A DNA stretch of 64,000 nucleotides from Microthyrium microscopicum (GCA_010405405.1 MU004246.1:248001-312000), one strand, 5' to 3'. Counted from the stretch's first letter, positions 43,801-54,959 are shown. A program made the numbers and translations. Notes: a model not told the origin generated them from the letters alone.

Positions 43801-45471
43801 TGCGAGCAAGGTCTATTTGCGTATAAAAGGATGAATTGGCGTCGGATTGGATGAATGGGAAGTAAGGGGAGCAAGAGCTGGGCTGAGCTTGGAGAGGAAT
43901 TGTCTGGTCGGAATGGTGCGCTGGCTAAGGAGCGTGCTGCGTGGCAGCAGAATATTGTAAGTGAAATGCCTCGTTAGCTTGAGAAGGGAGCCATTGTTGA
44001 GTTCTGGAGGCAGCTGTAGCATAAAAGCTCGAAGACTAACGGAGTGGAAAAGACAATTAGTAGTTGGTGGGAGAAAACGTATAGGCTGGGACCGAAGTCG
44101 AGACTGGAGGGAAGCAATGCAAGCAACTCGGCGGTTGACTTTGCGTGCACTAAATCTGGAAGGAGCGACTTGAGCGCGCGGATGACCCAGCGGGCAGTTC
44201 GTGCCTGCCTGCCTTTTCCCCCTCGCCCTGGATTCGCCCAATCAAATCGCTTGACCAGGAGAAACATATCGCCGCTACTGTCCTGCCAAATTTGAAGCTG
44301 CCAGCCGATACAAAATAACTGGCGTTATCCCAACAACGTCGATGGCTCCCATCAACGTTGTTAAATAAAAGGCGTTATATTTCCCATCGCACTCGATAAA
44401 ATATCCAAGTCTAAACGTGCTCGACGGGAAATAAAGCACTCGATAGCAGATCGTCTTGTATGGGAGCCATCGCATTCGCTGGGAGCGCGCCGTGTATTTC
44501 GTCGACCCCCGGCTGCTATGCTTGCTGAATCAGCCAAATTGTGAATCACGTGATGAGTATTTCGGCTGACTGATCCAGGCTCCCAGATGACCTCGATGCG
44601 CAGGCGGAAAAGTTGAGGGCATGCATTTTGAAGCTAGAGGATGGAGAAGGCATGGCGCTTTGATGAGAGATTGTGTGTTGTGTAGTTAGTGAAAGGGAGG
44701 TTGAAGATGAAGACAAAGAGCTGGTGCGGGTAGAAGTGCAGTTTCAAGTCGGTCAGGAAGCAAGACTGAGAACAGGACGACAGAAAAAGCACAGGCATAA
44801 GCAGGCCAATCTTCGGCTTGCAGATCAAAGCTTCCCTAGAGCAAATCATGAAAATGCAACGACAAGGCGTTGCAATCTGCCTTTCAATCCTCGTTCTCCG
44901 GCGTATGCGGGGAAGGACGGAAGTTCTCCATCCTGAGACACATCCAAAGCTTCAGTCAAGAGGCTGCAAGCACCGGATCAGGAAGAGTGTGCTGCCTTGT
45001 GCTGCTATATAATTTGTGCCGGAATTCAAAATACATATCCTATAAACTAGACGTCCTGCTCTGAATATAAAAGCATTACATTACTGAAATTCACTCGGAG
45101 GTAGTAGCTTGTGTTTTATGAAGAGCTTCGGCTGAACCTTCCCATTCAGAATCTAGCGCCTTCACAACCATAAGGCTGAGACAAGGCTGAAATTACTCAC
45201 GGAATCCGCAGCAAATTCTTCTGGAACTGAGCTCAGCTTGTTGATGAGAAAAATCAATTCAGATAAGTGAGGAGTTTTGATTAAGTTTAGAACTGATACC
45301 TAGAACTTGGTTAATCATCTATGATATTGCTGTTATGGCCTCTATCGTGGACGCTTATTCAACCGCTGGCCCATTATTTAATACATCATTGAAGAACCAT
45401 AAATCTTTCGTCTTCCTATCTGTCTTCCAAAATAGCGGTTAATGAGGGCCACTCTAAGACAAGAGTGTGTT
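43801..45471. other. 1.7-kb intergenic region with a MITE-like copy
   Basis: Cti6-like promoter (43801-~44270) and 3' flank of the next gene. The element 44310-44502 sits in it. Frames such as 44673-44936 and 44044-44295 are not supported. Confidence 0.5.
44310..44502. repeat. 193-bp TCCCATCG-family MITE copy, opposite orientation
   Basis: The left end ACAAAATAACTGGCGTTATC and the right end (reverse complement) ACGAAATACACGGCGCGCTC match at about 13 of 20 positions, both followed by CCA. The interior, on the minus strand, has CGAGTGCGATGGGAAATATA, GTTGATGGGAGCCATCGACG and CGCGCTCCCAGCGA, all shared with the copy at 30791-30900. Compared with that copy it carries an extra internal block containing ACTCGATAAAATATCC and AGCACTCGATAGC. 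Confidence 0.7.
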
Positions 45472-45515
45472 TTACCTGTCTGGCTTCGTCAGGAATATTG
45501 GGTACATGGATGCTT

Positions 45516-46262
45516 TCACCTGTACAGATGCATCGTTTTCACCAAGTCTGTCAACTAACAGATAGAAGTTAGCTATAGATACCGCAATATGCTGTAATAC
45601 AACGTATCTCTTCAACAGACTTACCTCTTTAATTTGTCGTGCTTGCATAACATTCAGGATAATAAGGAACCCAAATGCAAGAAAGCACAGGGCCAGTGAT
45701 GCCTGGATTCTACGATGTGTGTCGGCAGGCATAAGAGTATTTGTTTGTGATTCAAAGTCGGATGGCGATGAACCACTAGTATTCAAAGATCGTTCCCGAG
45801 TTGCCTTCTCCTCTCTCTTCTTCACATCCTCGGGTTGTTGTTCCCGTATTTGGGACAAATAGATATCCCAGTCATGGGATTGTACTTGTTTGCAGCCCAG
45901 GCGCCATTCTCTCGCTCTTCCCGGGCTTTCAGTTTTTCCCGTGCCTCGTCTATTGCAATCATGATCGCATCGAAAGTGGGGGATCCAGATTTAGAATTAT
46001 TCGGCGGAATATACGGGTTGAATTTTGGCTCGTATTTCCTTCTCTCACCTCCGGCTTTCGTGTCCTGATTTACCGCTTTCTTTGCGTCTTTGGTCGTATC
46101 AAAGGTTGAATACGTAGATTTCGAGGCGGATGATGGCAAATGCGACTTTATGACTCGCTCGCGTTCCTTTCTCTCTTCTCTTTTATCCATGTACGCAAGC
46201 ATCTCATGTACCTGATCCGATATAGCGTCGTAAAAAGCGGGATCGAACTTGAAACCCTCCAT
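45516..46262 (-). CDS. Helical protein with one C-terminal membrane helix, lineage-specific, probably three exons
   Basis: It starts MEGFKFDPAFYDAISDQVHE at ATG 46262. Residues 1-125 are charged and helical (KREERKERERVIK, DEAREKLKAREERENG). The frame changes near 45850. An in-phase choice is donor GTACAA (45885) with an acceptor at 45815, giving exons 45886-46262 and 45625-45814. A clear second intron (GTAAGT with CTAAC, 45555-45624) leads to a last exon 45516-45554 that ends LTDLVKTMHLYR. Total about 201 residues. A single helix, SLALCFLAFGFLIILNVMQA, lies close to the C-terminus, so the N-terminal domain would face the cytosol. It sits beside three other small membrane proteins with helical domains. 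No family is recognised, and the first junction is uncertain. Confidence 0.6.
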
Positions 46263-47028
46263 GGTTAAAAACGACTATAGAGTATCGATTAGCTCGTTCT
46301 AGTAGCAGAAGTTATATCCCTGGAAGCATACTTAGCAACCAAGATTCCTACGTGTTTGATTTTTGACAAACATGGGAAATGAGGACAGATTGAAATGCTT
46401 GAAGGCGAAGGAGCGGTAGCCTATGGGAATAATTTTTCCTTTGTTAAAGTGCCTTTAACGTCCATTTCTTGGCTCACTAGAACTTGTTTACCACTTGGCA
46501 ATTGTTGAGCCATCAGGCCAAGAGACTCAAAGACCGGGACTACGCAGTGGCTAATGAGTTTGCTTGGTAGTGTCGGCACTGCTTGCTTACTGGGGCGCCA
46601 TAGAATACGTTCTCAGCGTAGTGTCCCCCATACCAAGGTAGGTAGGTACATATATCGGCTTCGACTGAATGTAGAGTGCTTTCATAAATTAAGTACTTGC
46701 AGAAGATATCCCGACAGTTTGAAGCCACAACGGCTTATATCGGTGCGAGGTTGAATGAGGACATTTGATTGGATTTTGTATTATTCTTGGTATAATTCAA
46801 GGCAGAACGGCCTGAATAAGACGTCTCTTGCATCGACTGAGAGTCTCCAATGTCAGATCGTTGACCACAGACGCTAGCTCGCTCCTTTAGTTCTGGCATG
46901 ATATGCATTGACGAAAACTTGGGAAGCAACCGACTTTAAAGTATCCGATTACTCTCGTACTGTATAAGAGCCCGCGATATTTAGCCAATCCATTTCCCGT
47001 TCTGTCGGATCTCGATTTTCGATGCCCA
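46263..47028. other. 0.77-kb intergenic region
   Basis: Promoter of the 45516-46262 gene and 3' flank of the next. The word CCAAGAGACTCAAAGACCGG at ~46517 resembles CCAAGAGACTAGAACACCGG at ~47685 upstream of the neighbouring gene, hinting at duplicated promoters. Otherwise nothing. Confidence 0.4.
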
Positions 47029-47525
47029 CTACCCGTTTCTCTGCAAAACATTGGAATAAGTCGGCGGCTGACTGCCATTCTCCGACTCCTTTGACTGATC
47101 GCTCGTCTGCAAAACAATGAGTGAAAGCTTTTCGAATACACCAGGGCATCACTACCTACCTTTAAGGATACCTTTGCAAGCTCGTCTGCAAAATTATCTA
47201 TACGACTCTCAATCTATTGGTTCAATATTGTTAGTTGGGGATGCCGATATGGAGTAAGAGTCTTTATATTTACAGAACATAAGCCGCACGCGAGGCCAAG
47301 GATCCATAGAGCTAGATATACGATGCCAGCTATGCCTACGATCGTGAGAACTTTTACGTCATGCAGGCTAGATGCGAGTTTGGTGATATTGGTTGTTAGT
47401 TCGGTGATATCGGATTTTGATATCTCTGCAGGTAGTGGGTGCAGGAGCTTAGAGTAGGTGTTCAGTTTGTTCAAGGCAGCATCGAGAACTTGAAATTCAT
47501 CAACTGAGGTCGGAATAGGCGCCAT
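47029..47525 (-). CDS. Small single-pass membrane protein, lineage-specific, three exons
   Basis: Exons 47274-47525, 47160-47213 and 47029-47106 are all in phase and give 127 residues. The start MAPIPTSVDEFQVLDAALNK is followed by an amphipathic helix and a membrane helix (VLTIVGIAGIVYLALWILGL) at residues ~58-78. Exon 2 gives a short amphipathic helix (IESRIDNFADELAKVSLK) and exon 3 a polar tail (TSDQSKESENGSQPPTYSNV...). The second intron starts GTAGGT and ends TTTTGCAG. The layout matches its neighbours: N-terminal helix, one membrane span, then a short tail in separate exons. A truncated relative lies at 48030-48164. The role is unknown. Confidence 0.7.
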
Positions 47526-48573
47526 GTTGGAAGTTATTGTAGGATCAACTTGGAGGCGATAAAGTGTCACGGGTGATGGTGGAAGACCGGCTTTTTAAAC
47601 AGATGGCCCGTGGAAGACGTCGTCAAGACTGATATGTGGTCCACTTCAGATTCTGTACCAATTGACGATGATTCATGTTCAAGCCAAGAGACTAGAACAC
47701 CGGACACAAATAATAGCCTGATAAGCGTACATGTCGAAGAGTTTAGCCTCAGCTGGGTGCTATGTTTCACCCGACTATTGAGAATCTAGTTTCCAAGTTT
47801 ACGCATTGTCACAGAAAGTCTCCTCGACTTTCTTATCATCGTGCTAAACATGCTATGATCTAGGTAGTTATTACATAACCTCACATTCTATAGATTCCGC
47901 ACAACCATGAAAAGGCCGGGACAAAAATGAGAACATGCCCTTAGCTGATTCTGCTGTGTTTATATAGTTGTGTAGACGCTGGTCGTTGAATCCAGGACGT
48001 CTCACTTCAGAAACTTTTTTACTTTATGTCTACAGAGCAAGTGGCTGTACTGGGAGACTCGGTGTTGATGAGGTAATATTAGCAATGTATTTCCGAGTGG
48101 TGAAGTTCTTGACAGCTTCTTCTAAAGCTTGAAACTCGGCTCCTGTTGCTGGAAGAGGTGACATGGTTCAGTCTGCAGTGCAAATGGCATGGGCTGGCGC
48201 TGTGGTAGTGGTGGAAGATAAGACAGTATGGTGGTCAGTCAGTGTTATATGACATATGGCTGGGCTCCGTAAATAGCCACCAGCTTGCTCGTGGGACCAT
48301 TGCATTTTATATCTTGAAATAAAGAAACACCAAGCGACTTGGAGAGGTCTAGGTTCTTGGTAAAAAGGTTTGGCTAGCTGTTCCTAGGCTTCAGTACCGG
48401 ACATAGTCGAGGATCAGTGGACATGATACGTGTCGTTACCAGAGTTTGGTTTTCGCTAAATATATTATATAACCCACAAGAGCTCAAGCTCGTGGAAAAT
48501 TTCTCCATCGACTTCACTCCCCCTGGTTCATATCTTGAAAGAGCGCATTCCATCCCGCCGAGCTAGTTACATC
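47526..48573. other. 1.05-kb region between divergent membrane-protein genes
   Basis: Holds the promoters for the 47029-47525 gene (minus) and the 48574-49773 gene (plus), with a truncated gene copy between them (48030-48164). Otherwise nothing. Confidence 0.45.
48030..48164 (-). pseudogene. Truncated relative of the 47029-47525 gene (44 codons)
   Basis: An ATG at 48164 gives MSPLPATGAEFQALEEAVKN and then a stop after 44 residues. It matches MAPIPTSVDEFQVLDAALNK of the neighbour at M-P-P, EFQ-L and A positions, and the upstream AC(A/C)ATGG context is alike. No membrane helix follows. It is most likely the 5' end of a duplicated copy, though a very short gene with lost introns cannot be excluded. 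Confidence 0.6.
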
Positions 48574-49773
48574 ATGTTTCCAGACTCCTTCTACGAATCA
48601 TTCAACGCTGCCAGCGGGCCTTGGAGCGAGTTGTACGGCCGCCCGCACATGAGATCATTCCCAGAACCATCCAACAACCAAATGTGGGACATTCTCGTCA
48701 AGCGATTCTGGTCCCAATCTCCAGTCACCATAGCAGGAGCAGGAGTCCTCGCTGTGGCTTCGATTCTCTTGTTCCTGTTAGGCTTTACTGTTGTTGCAAT
48801 CTTGATCAAATTCAGATATCATGGACACCCGGCTCTCATGGCCATGGATCGTCAAAAAGCCAAAATCAAGCAACTGTTGAAGAGTGTGAACCAGCGCCAG
48901 AAGACCATTGATGAGCACGAGGAGACTATCAAGAAGCACGACAAGATGATCAAAGAGCACGAAATTATCACCGACAAGCTCCGCGAGGAAAGAAACGCCT
49001 TGAAAAAGCACTACGAGACAGAACTCGATCATTTCAATAAGTTTGCAGATGAGTGGACGAATAAGCACAATGAAAGGGAGGAACACAGACGTCGTGACCA
49101 AAATATGATCGAAGAGCACCGAAAAACAATTGAAGAGCACGAAAACACCATCAACAAGCTCCGCAAAGAACGAGACGCCTTGGAAGAGGACAAAAAGGCA
49201 ATCGAGGAGCGCCAAAACACTATCAACGAACACCGTTCAATCATCGATGAGCTCCGCACAGAAAGAAAGCAACTGGAAGATATCAAAGAAGCGCACTATG
49301 TCAAGGAACTTGGCCTATTCCTCAGCAAAGTTGAGAAAGAGCAAGCCATAGGACGCGAAATCGAAGCCGCGAACTTGGCTGAGAAGGCACATGAGCGAAT
49401 TGCCACTTTCGAGAGGATGTGGACGGACCGACTGAGATATCTTGAGATCAAGTTCGCTCAGAAGATTCAAGATCTTCAGGCACAGGTTGACGAGAACAAG
49501 GCACAAATTGATGAGAAAGAGGCACAGTTTGACGAAGATGAGGCACAGATTGACGAAGATGAGGCACAAATTGATGAGGACGAGGCACAAATTGACGAGG
49601 ATGAGGTAGGTGTTGCGTTTACACAAAAGAAATCTGTGTATTTAAGTAAGTAGCTAACGGCTTTGTAGGCTTCTGTAACCACTTCCTCTTCCGAGACTGA
49701 GTGGGTATTGACTGCGGCAAGCATGGTGGGTGATGCTGTTGAAGGGCGTACTTCTAATGTTGAGGACGAGTAG
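48574..49773 (+). CDS. Single-pass membrane protein with a long coiled coil and DEAQI tandem tail, two exons
   Basis: Exons 48574-49605 and 49669-49773 (intron with GCTAAC branch, phase 0) give 378 residues. The start is MFPDSFYESFNAASGPWSEL at ATG 48574; the earlier in-frame codon is TTG and not used. A motif NNQMWDILVKRFW precedes one membrane helix (AGVLAVASILLFLLGFTVVA, residues ~63-85). Residues 100-290 are a long coiled coil (KTIDEHEETIKKHDKMIKEH, ERRK/E-rich). Residues 305-344 are tandem 8-residue units (QIDEDEA), encoded by 24-bp repeats. The last exon adds ASVTTSSSETEWVL and ends VEDE. Coiled coil plus membrane anchor suggests a tether or spacer. No known family is recognised; see the paralogue at 50672-52139. 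Confidence 0.78.
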
Positions 49774-50671
49774 CTTGAGGAGCAACAGTGTTACCCTTTG
49801 CCTACTCCCGAGGACTCAAAGTAAGCTAAGCTACGGAAAATGCTCGCAGGGACTTAAGCATGATGGATCGATGAATTAGATACTTATCTAGTCATACTTG
49901 AATACATTGTTTTTTGAACTTAAACGTGCATGACTGAATAGAAGATAGAAGATAGAAGATAGAAGATAGAAGATAGAAGATAGAAGATAGAAGATAGAAG
50001 ATAGAAGATAGAAGATAGAAGATAGAAGATAGAAGATAGAAGATAGAAGATAGAAGATAGAAGATAGAAGATAGAAGATAGAAGATAGAAGATAGAAGAT
50101 AGAAGATGGAAGATGGAAGATAGATATCAATTTCATACTTTTGCATTCCCGTTTTAGCTTTATGTGCTAGTCAAAGGACATAGAGACGTTCTGGAAGATT
50201 TTGTTTGATAGTTTGGCCCCACAAGCACATTATGATTCTGTACTACTTATAACAGGTATCTTTGTCCGCCTGTTCGAACTCGACGAAGTCATTCTTCACG
50301 GTCCACACAGGAAAATTGTCGGATAAAATGAGTAAGAAGATCCGGAAAAACGAAATGAAAACAATGTGGCAGTTTGTAATTTAGGTCTCCAATGCCTACT
50401 TCAATTTCCCAGGACAACCTCAACCTCATTTTCATCAAACCCCGGGCTCCATGCTATTAGCTTCACATACCGGACAATGTGCACTGAAAGACCCATATAC
50501 CTGACCCAAACAGCAAGAAGTACGCCTGTAATCTTAATAAGAATCAATAGCATAACGACATGTAAACATATAAGCCCAATCACCAAGAAAATCCTGAACG
50601 ACACTCCACTCTGCCAATAGTTAACGCTGTTCAGTAGGCATAAGTCAGCGCAGCCTTCAGTATGTCTGATA
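49774..50671. other. 0.9-kb region between convergent paralogues, with a satellite
   Basis: 3' ends of two related coiled-coil genes face each other here. The 7-bp satellite at 49939-50127 occupies the first part. The long frames in the satellite are artefacts of the repeat. Confidence 0.6.
49939..50127. repeat. 7-bp satellite TAGAAGA, about 27 copies
   Basis: Near-perfect head-to-tail TAGAAGA units run from 49939. Two units near the right end read TGGAAGA. A 7-bp unit is not a multiple of three, so all three frames stay open on the minus strand, which explains the spurious long repetitive frames there. Copy number is expected to vary between isolates. Confidence 0.95.
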
Positions 50672-52139
50672 TTATTTAACCCGTTCTGTCGAATCCCTTC
50701 CATTATCAGTGCCTTCCGAACTCGTCGGGGTCAGTATGCCAGCATCATCCGACGATGAAGCAACAGAAGCAGCGACTGTAGCGGGAATAGCAGCCGAAGC
50801 CTAAAGATTTGTTAGAAGTCAGTCAAATCAAGCGCACAGTGGATAACCTTCTGGACTCTAAAGTATAATGAACAAGGGGCTTGACTTCTAATCCCATGAG
50901 CTACGAAGTCCGCCAATCTCCTGAACCAGAAATCTGGTATTGAAATCGGATGGAGTTCGTAGTTCATGGGTCATTGATCAAACCATTCGCTGATTGTTAC
51001 TTCAGTAGCCTCCCTGCCTACATCAACGCAAGAATACATACCTCATTGATCTCTCTTTTAATTCTTTGAAGTCTCTGGCGGTGCTCACGCTGTTCCAAGA
51101 TCCGGTTTGTGATCTCCTCGTCGGTTTGGTTTTTTCTATCCGTGAACTTTCCGGTGCACTGGTGTATTTCCAGCTTGTTCTCTACGGCATGCAGTCTCAG
51201 TTGTAGCTCGTCTATGTTCTTTTGGAGCCGGATATGTTCAAACTCCTGAGGAGACTTGATACTGCTACCTTGGTGTTCAGTGCCGAATATGTCGTTGTAT
51301 GGTACAGAAAGAACTCCCGTGGTCTTCGTACTGCTTTTGTTCCATCCGGACTTGTTTCCTACCGCACGCTGTTGCGCTAGTAGTAGATCTCCAAAATCTC
51401 GTGGTTCCCGAAGTGTGCACTCTGGAACTTTAAAGTCAATCATCTTGAAATCTGCATGACGGGACTCCTTGGCATTTGTACTGGGCTTGTCCACTTCTGG
51501 CTTGTTTTCCGAGGCACGCGGTCTCGATTCTAGCATATCTTTACACTTTTGCAGTATCTGCTGCCATTCATGTGGGTAGTCAAGATGGTCCAAATTGTTC
51601 GTTTGTGCATGATGGGTTTCCGTGGTGTTCGTACTGCGCTCGTCTACTTCAGGCTTGATATCTGCGGCTTGCAGCTTGGCCTGGAGTTCATTGATAGTGT
51701 CTTGCAGTTGCATGATTTCGGAAATATGGAGTTTTTGATCCACTGCCTGCTTATCCCTAGTGGCCTGTAATGTCGCAATCAACGCATCGATGGCGTCTTG
51801 GAGGTTGTGGATTCTTGTTCTTGAGTTTTCGGGGTCGATTCTGCCCGTGCAGGCCAAAACTACGAGTATAATGCCGAATATAAGCAGCACCGTGGCAATA
51901 ACCGCGAGGACGGTATACAAGGTATGCTCAAATCGAGGAAGGGCGTCGTATCTCTGCTCTATAATGTCCCATAGCTTCTCGGTCGGCGGCTCTGGACATT
52001 TTGGCGTTGAAGAGGACGAGGAACGCAAGATCATTTGAGGAAGGTCGTCTGACTCAGCCACTCTGAGCATTTTTTCCATCCTGTCCAGGATTGAACGGAT
52101 GGAGTTGATGTTTTGAGCGATAAACACGGTGGTAAACAT
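50672..52139 (-). CDS. Single-pass membrane protein with coiled coil, paralogue of 48574-49773, two exons
   Basis: Exons 51042-52139 and 50672-50800 (intron 241 nt, GTATGT...TTTAG, phase 0) give 408 residues. After MFTTVFIAQNINSIRSILDR comes TEKLWDIIEQRYDALPRFEH, matching the WDIL..RF motif of the neighbour, then one membrane helix (YTVLAVIATVLLIFGIILVV, residues ~87-107). Coiled-coil segments follow (NLQDAIDALIATLQATRDKQ, ITNRILEQREHRQRLQRIKR), separated by Lys/Asn/Thr-rich linkers (KPEVD.(P/R)STN twice). The last exon begins AS and ends as a Ser/Glu tail (ASAAIPATVAASVASSSDDA ... STERVK), like the neighbour's. The two genes are convergent. Function unknown. Confidence 0.75.
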
Positions 52140-52849
52140 CTTTCTGAGGAGGATGCCGTCTATGGCTGTATCGAGGCAAATTCGAAAGAAGAGAATATGA
52201 AAGAAGAAAAGAGCAGGGTAGGAATCTGTCGAATTGATCCGAGAAGTTGCAGTTTTTGAGCCAGACTTTGAGTGCGTTAGACGTACTGCCAGGCACCCAT
52301 ACGTTCTGTACCAAAGTTTTGCGATTTCTCATGAGACACGTCAGTGAATATTATCTCCTGGTACGAACTATCGCATTAGTCCCCAAGAAATGATGCTATC
52401 GAACGCAGTGAAGAGAGGATTGGAATGCCCAGATGGGATTCGATGACTTCCGCCTGTCTAAAGAAATCCTAGTTTATTGTCCTTGCTGTCGAAGACAACG
52501 ATGATGGGGGTAGCGCATTTGTTCTTCCTAATGGATGTTTTCAGATAACGTAGTCGTATGCGAACGAGCTCGCTGTTTGTCTACCCGATATGGACGCAAG
52601 TCTTTTCAATGCTTGTCAACATTCTTCTTCAGCAAGCACGATGGAATCAATACAATGCTCCGGCCCCAATGCACTTATCATGTCGTTCCTACTTGGACTA
52701 AGAAATTGTTTTTTGACAAGACAGGCGCGACCTCATCTGCTCCCATATGAAAACCAACCGCTCTGAACAAGGGCAATCAATCCACCTCAACACCACACTC
52801 AAAGCCATCACAATGGCCGATTCAGACACCGATGTAATTAACAGATCGT
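52140..52849. other. 0.7-kb intergenic region
   Basis: Promoter of the 50672-52139 gene (minus) and the start area of a doubtful gene. No repeat or RNA is seen. An ATG at 52813 (ATGGCCGATTCAGACACC) is in a frame that soon stops. Confidence 0.4.
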
Positions 52850-53351
52850 ATATTCACCAAACTCGTCATCGCTCATAACAACCTCCATGAACCCTCTCCA
52901 TACTACCTCAAAGGCTGCACCCTCTGCACCCTCTGCGACCTCACCCTACCCACACACCCCTACACCACTCGCCCCCAAGACTACGTGGCTGCTCTCCGCA
53001 AGTACCACCAAGCCCTCTGTTTTCGGGTGGTCGTTATGCTTCTCTTGAGCCTGCTACTTTGTCTTTCCTGGCACGTGAGGTCTCATCTCGTTGCATTCGT
53101 TTTTCATGTGATATGTGAGTGTGTAATTAATTGCTTTGATTTTGGCAGATTTGTTTGATGGCTGGTTGGACGAGTCAAGAGGGGTCCAGTTGCCGATGTG
53201 GAGAAGGTTCTGGGGAAGATGGCAGTTTCGGGTTACATCGACGTGGCAATGGTGTGTAGCTTGTGGGGATGCGGAGGTGATGAGTGCTGATGATGGTTGT
53301 AGTGATTTCGAGGATCGATCATCAATGGTACGATGGTATGAGAGCGGTTGA
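52850..53351 (+). pseudogene. Doubtful or broken gene with a CxxC-type segment
   Basis: A frame from ~52850 reads IFTKLVIAHNNLHEPSPYYL, KGCTLCTLCDLTLPTHPY and RPQDYVAALRKYHQALCFR, which looks like real protein (C-x2-C-x2-C). No ATG leads into it; the good ATG at 52813 is one frame off. A putative 34-nt GTGAGT...GCAG intron (53115-53148) would lead to an open tail YLFDGWLDESRGVQLPMWRR ... ESG ending at 53351. The middle (VVVMLLLSLLLCLSWHVRSH) is hydrophobic. The missing start and very short intron suggest a decayed gene or an unrecognised upstream exon. Confidence 0.35.
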
Positions 53352-53510
53352 GCTTGATTGGGAGTTTCGGCGGCATGAGACGGCAAGGTGGATGCAATTT
53401 GATGGAGAAGAGCACACTCGATGCGCAGTATCGAGTTTCATGAAGGTCAGGCACTTCTGACAATGAATATCTTCTCATCATGCATGGCATTAAAATTCCC
53501 TCTTCCACAT

Positions 53511-54437
53511 CTACTGCTGCCCACTCTCCCAACCCACCAACTCCATGCCTTTTTCGCCCAACCAATTCAGATCTTTCTTGATATCCCTGCCCTCCGACCC
53601 AGGCTCCCCATCCCCATATGCGTAAAATTGTATACCCAGAAATAAATCACACGCCGCTTGGAAAACACCGCATATCTTGAACGCCCACGGCACATCACCC
53701 GACCCCTTCGCAAAGAAAAACACCATCTTGAAACAATCACCCACCAACCAATTCGCTAGCACGCTTAGCCGGAACCCTTTACACCCCCGTCTTCGATGAT
53801 TGGCGAGGATTTGTGGTATGGGCAGCAGTGCTTCAATTCCGAGCGCTATATAGCCAAGTAGATCTGCGTATCCATCAAAGGAGCCAAAGAGGAGTTGCAT
53901 GGCGATGAGAGTGATGGTGAAGTAGCCCAGAAAGGACCAGTAGGGATGTGCAGTCCGCCAGCGCCAGAAGTTGTAGGGGCGCGGGATGTCGAATTCGGAG
54001 GAGTTTACGGATTGGAAGGGTTGGGAGGATGGGGAGATTGGGCGGTGGGTGAGGGCGACGTGGAGGAGGAGGGATTGCATTATTATCATGACGATTGCTT
54101 GGATTAGGAGGGCGCGGTCGAAGTGGACGCCGAACCAGTAGAAGATTCTAACCAGATGTTAGCGAATCCAGTTCGACGTATTTGTACAGGATGGGGCACT
54201 TCTTGTGTCTTCAAGTGGGCTTACTTTAGTATCGACGCTACGAGCATAATAAGCGGTATGTCTAGAGAGAATCCAGCCGAGGTTCGCGTCCGGTGGATTG
54301 AGTATATTTGGTCAGCATAGGAGGTTATAGGTGATGTAATAAGACTATTGACTATCAGCGTTTGTATCTGCAATTCCATTCTGTTCAACGTACAATATAG
54401 GCGCAATATGGTCAATCAACCAGCCAAAGACCCCCAT
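53511..54437 (-). CDS. PQ-loop repeat membrane protein (Any1/SLC66A2-type), three exons
   Basis: Exons 54394-54437, 54225-54344 and 53511-54147 join in phase to 266 residues. Seven helices are expected. The first PQ-loop region is at residues ~20-50 (ITSYADQIYSIHRTRTSAGF, with D-Q in place of P-Q). The second is clear: LLPIPQILANHRRRGCKGF, then LVGDCFKMVFFFAKGSGDVP. The W..GD.FK spacing and the CGVFQAACDLFLGIQFYAYG helix match SLC66A2 and yeast Any1, which affect phospholipid distribution across Golgi and endosome membranes and genetically oppose lipid flippases. The C-terminal ~30 residues are charged and probably cytosolic. The lipid role is transferred from the family, not read from this sequence. 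Exon 1 is only 44 nt. Confidence 0.83.
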
Positions 54438-54959
54438 TTTGCTAACTGTGAATGACGGCGCGGATAATGTTATATTGAAACGGAAAGTCGCGGTAAAGAA
54501 GGCAGCAGCATTGTCTGCAAGCAAAAGGGAGCGCAGGTGAGCAGAGATATTGGGCGAAAGGTTCTACAACGAAGGGAGGGATCGAAGAGAGGAGCAGCGC
54601 AAATGAAGAGTTGATTACCCAAAGATGAAGTTGAGATGGGAATTCAGGAGTCGTAGAATTTTTGAGATTTCTGGCTTCTCCTGCGCGGTTGCCGCCAACT
54701 TTCCGCGCCGAGCCGGGATGATCCTTGTCTAGCGTTCAGCTAACAATTTAAGCTTATTTTCTCAACTCCCTTTCCTGCATCCTCCAATACCAATTATTGA
54801 CATTCGACGAAACTCATTATTTGTACCACAACAATAAGATGGAAGATGAGAGTCTCATCATCGCCATAGCTCCATATAAATAATAAGCTGTAGTACAGAG
54901 GAAACAGAATTGCATAGCCAAACCATTAATTATATCTAATCATACATTCATTATGCCTA
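54438..54959. other. 0.5-kb intergenic region
   Basis: Promoter of the PQ-loop gene and 3' flank of the Ulp2-like gene. No ORF or repeat is supported. Confidence 0.4.

Noticed and set aside
45822-46262. Reading the 45.5-46.3 kb gene as a separate 146-residue protein plus a second gene starting at 45858
   Set aside because: The second frame starts with TTG only, and an in-phase GTACAA intron plus a clear later intron join both parts into one protein.
49888-50146. Two long minus frames of IFYLLSS repeats in the 7-bp satellite
   Set aside because: They are created by the satellite, which leaves all frames open; no ordinary sequence surrounds them.
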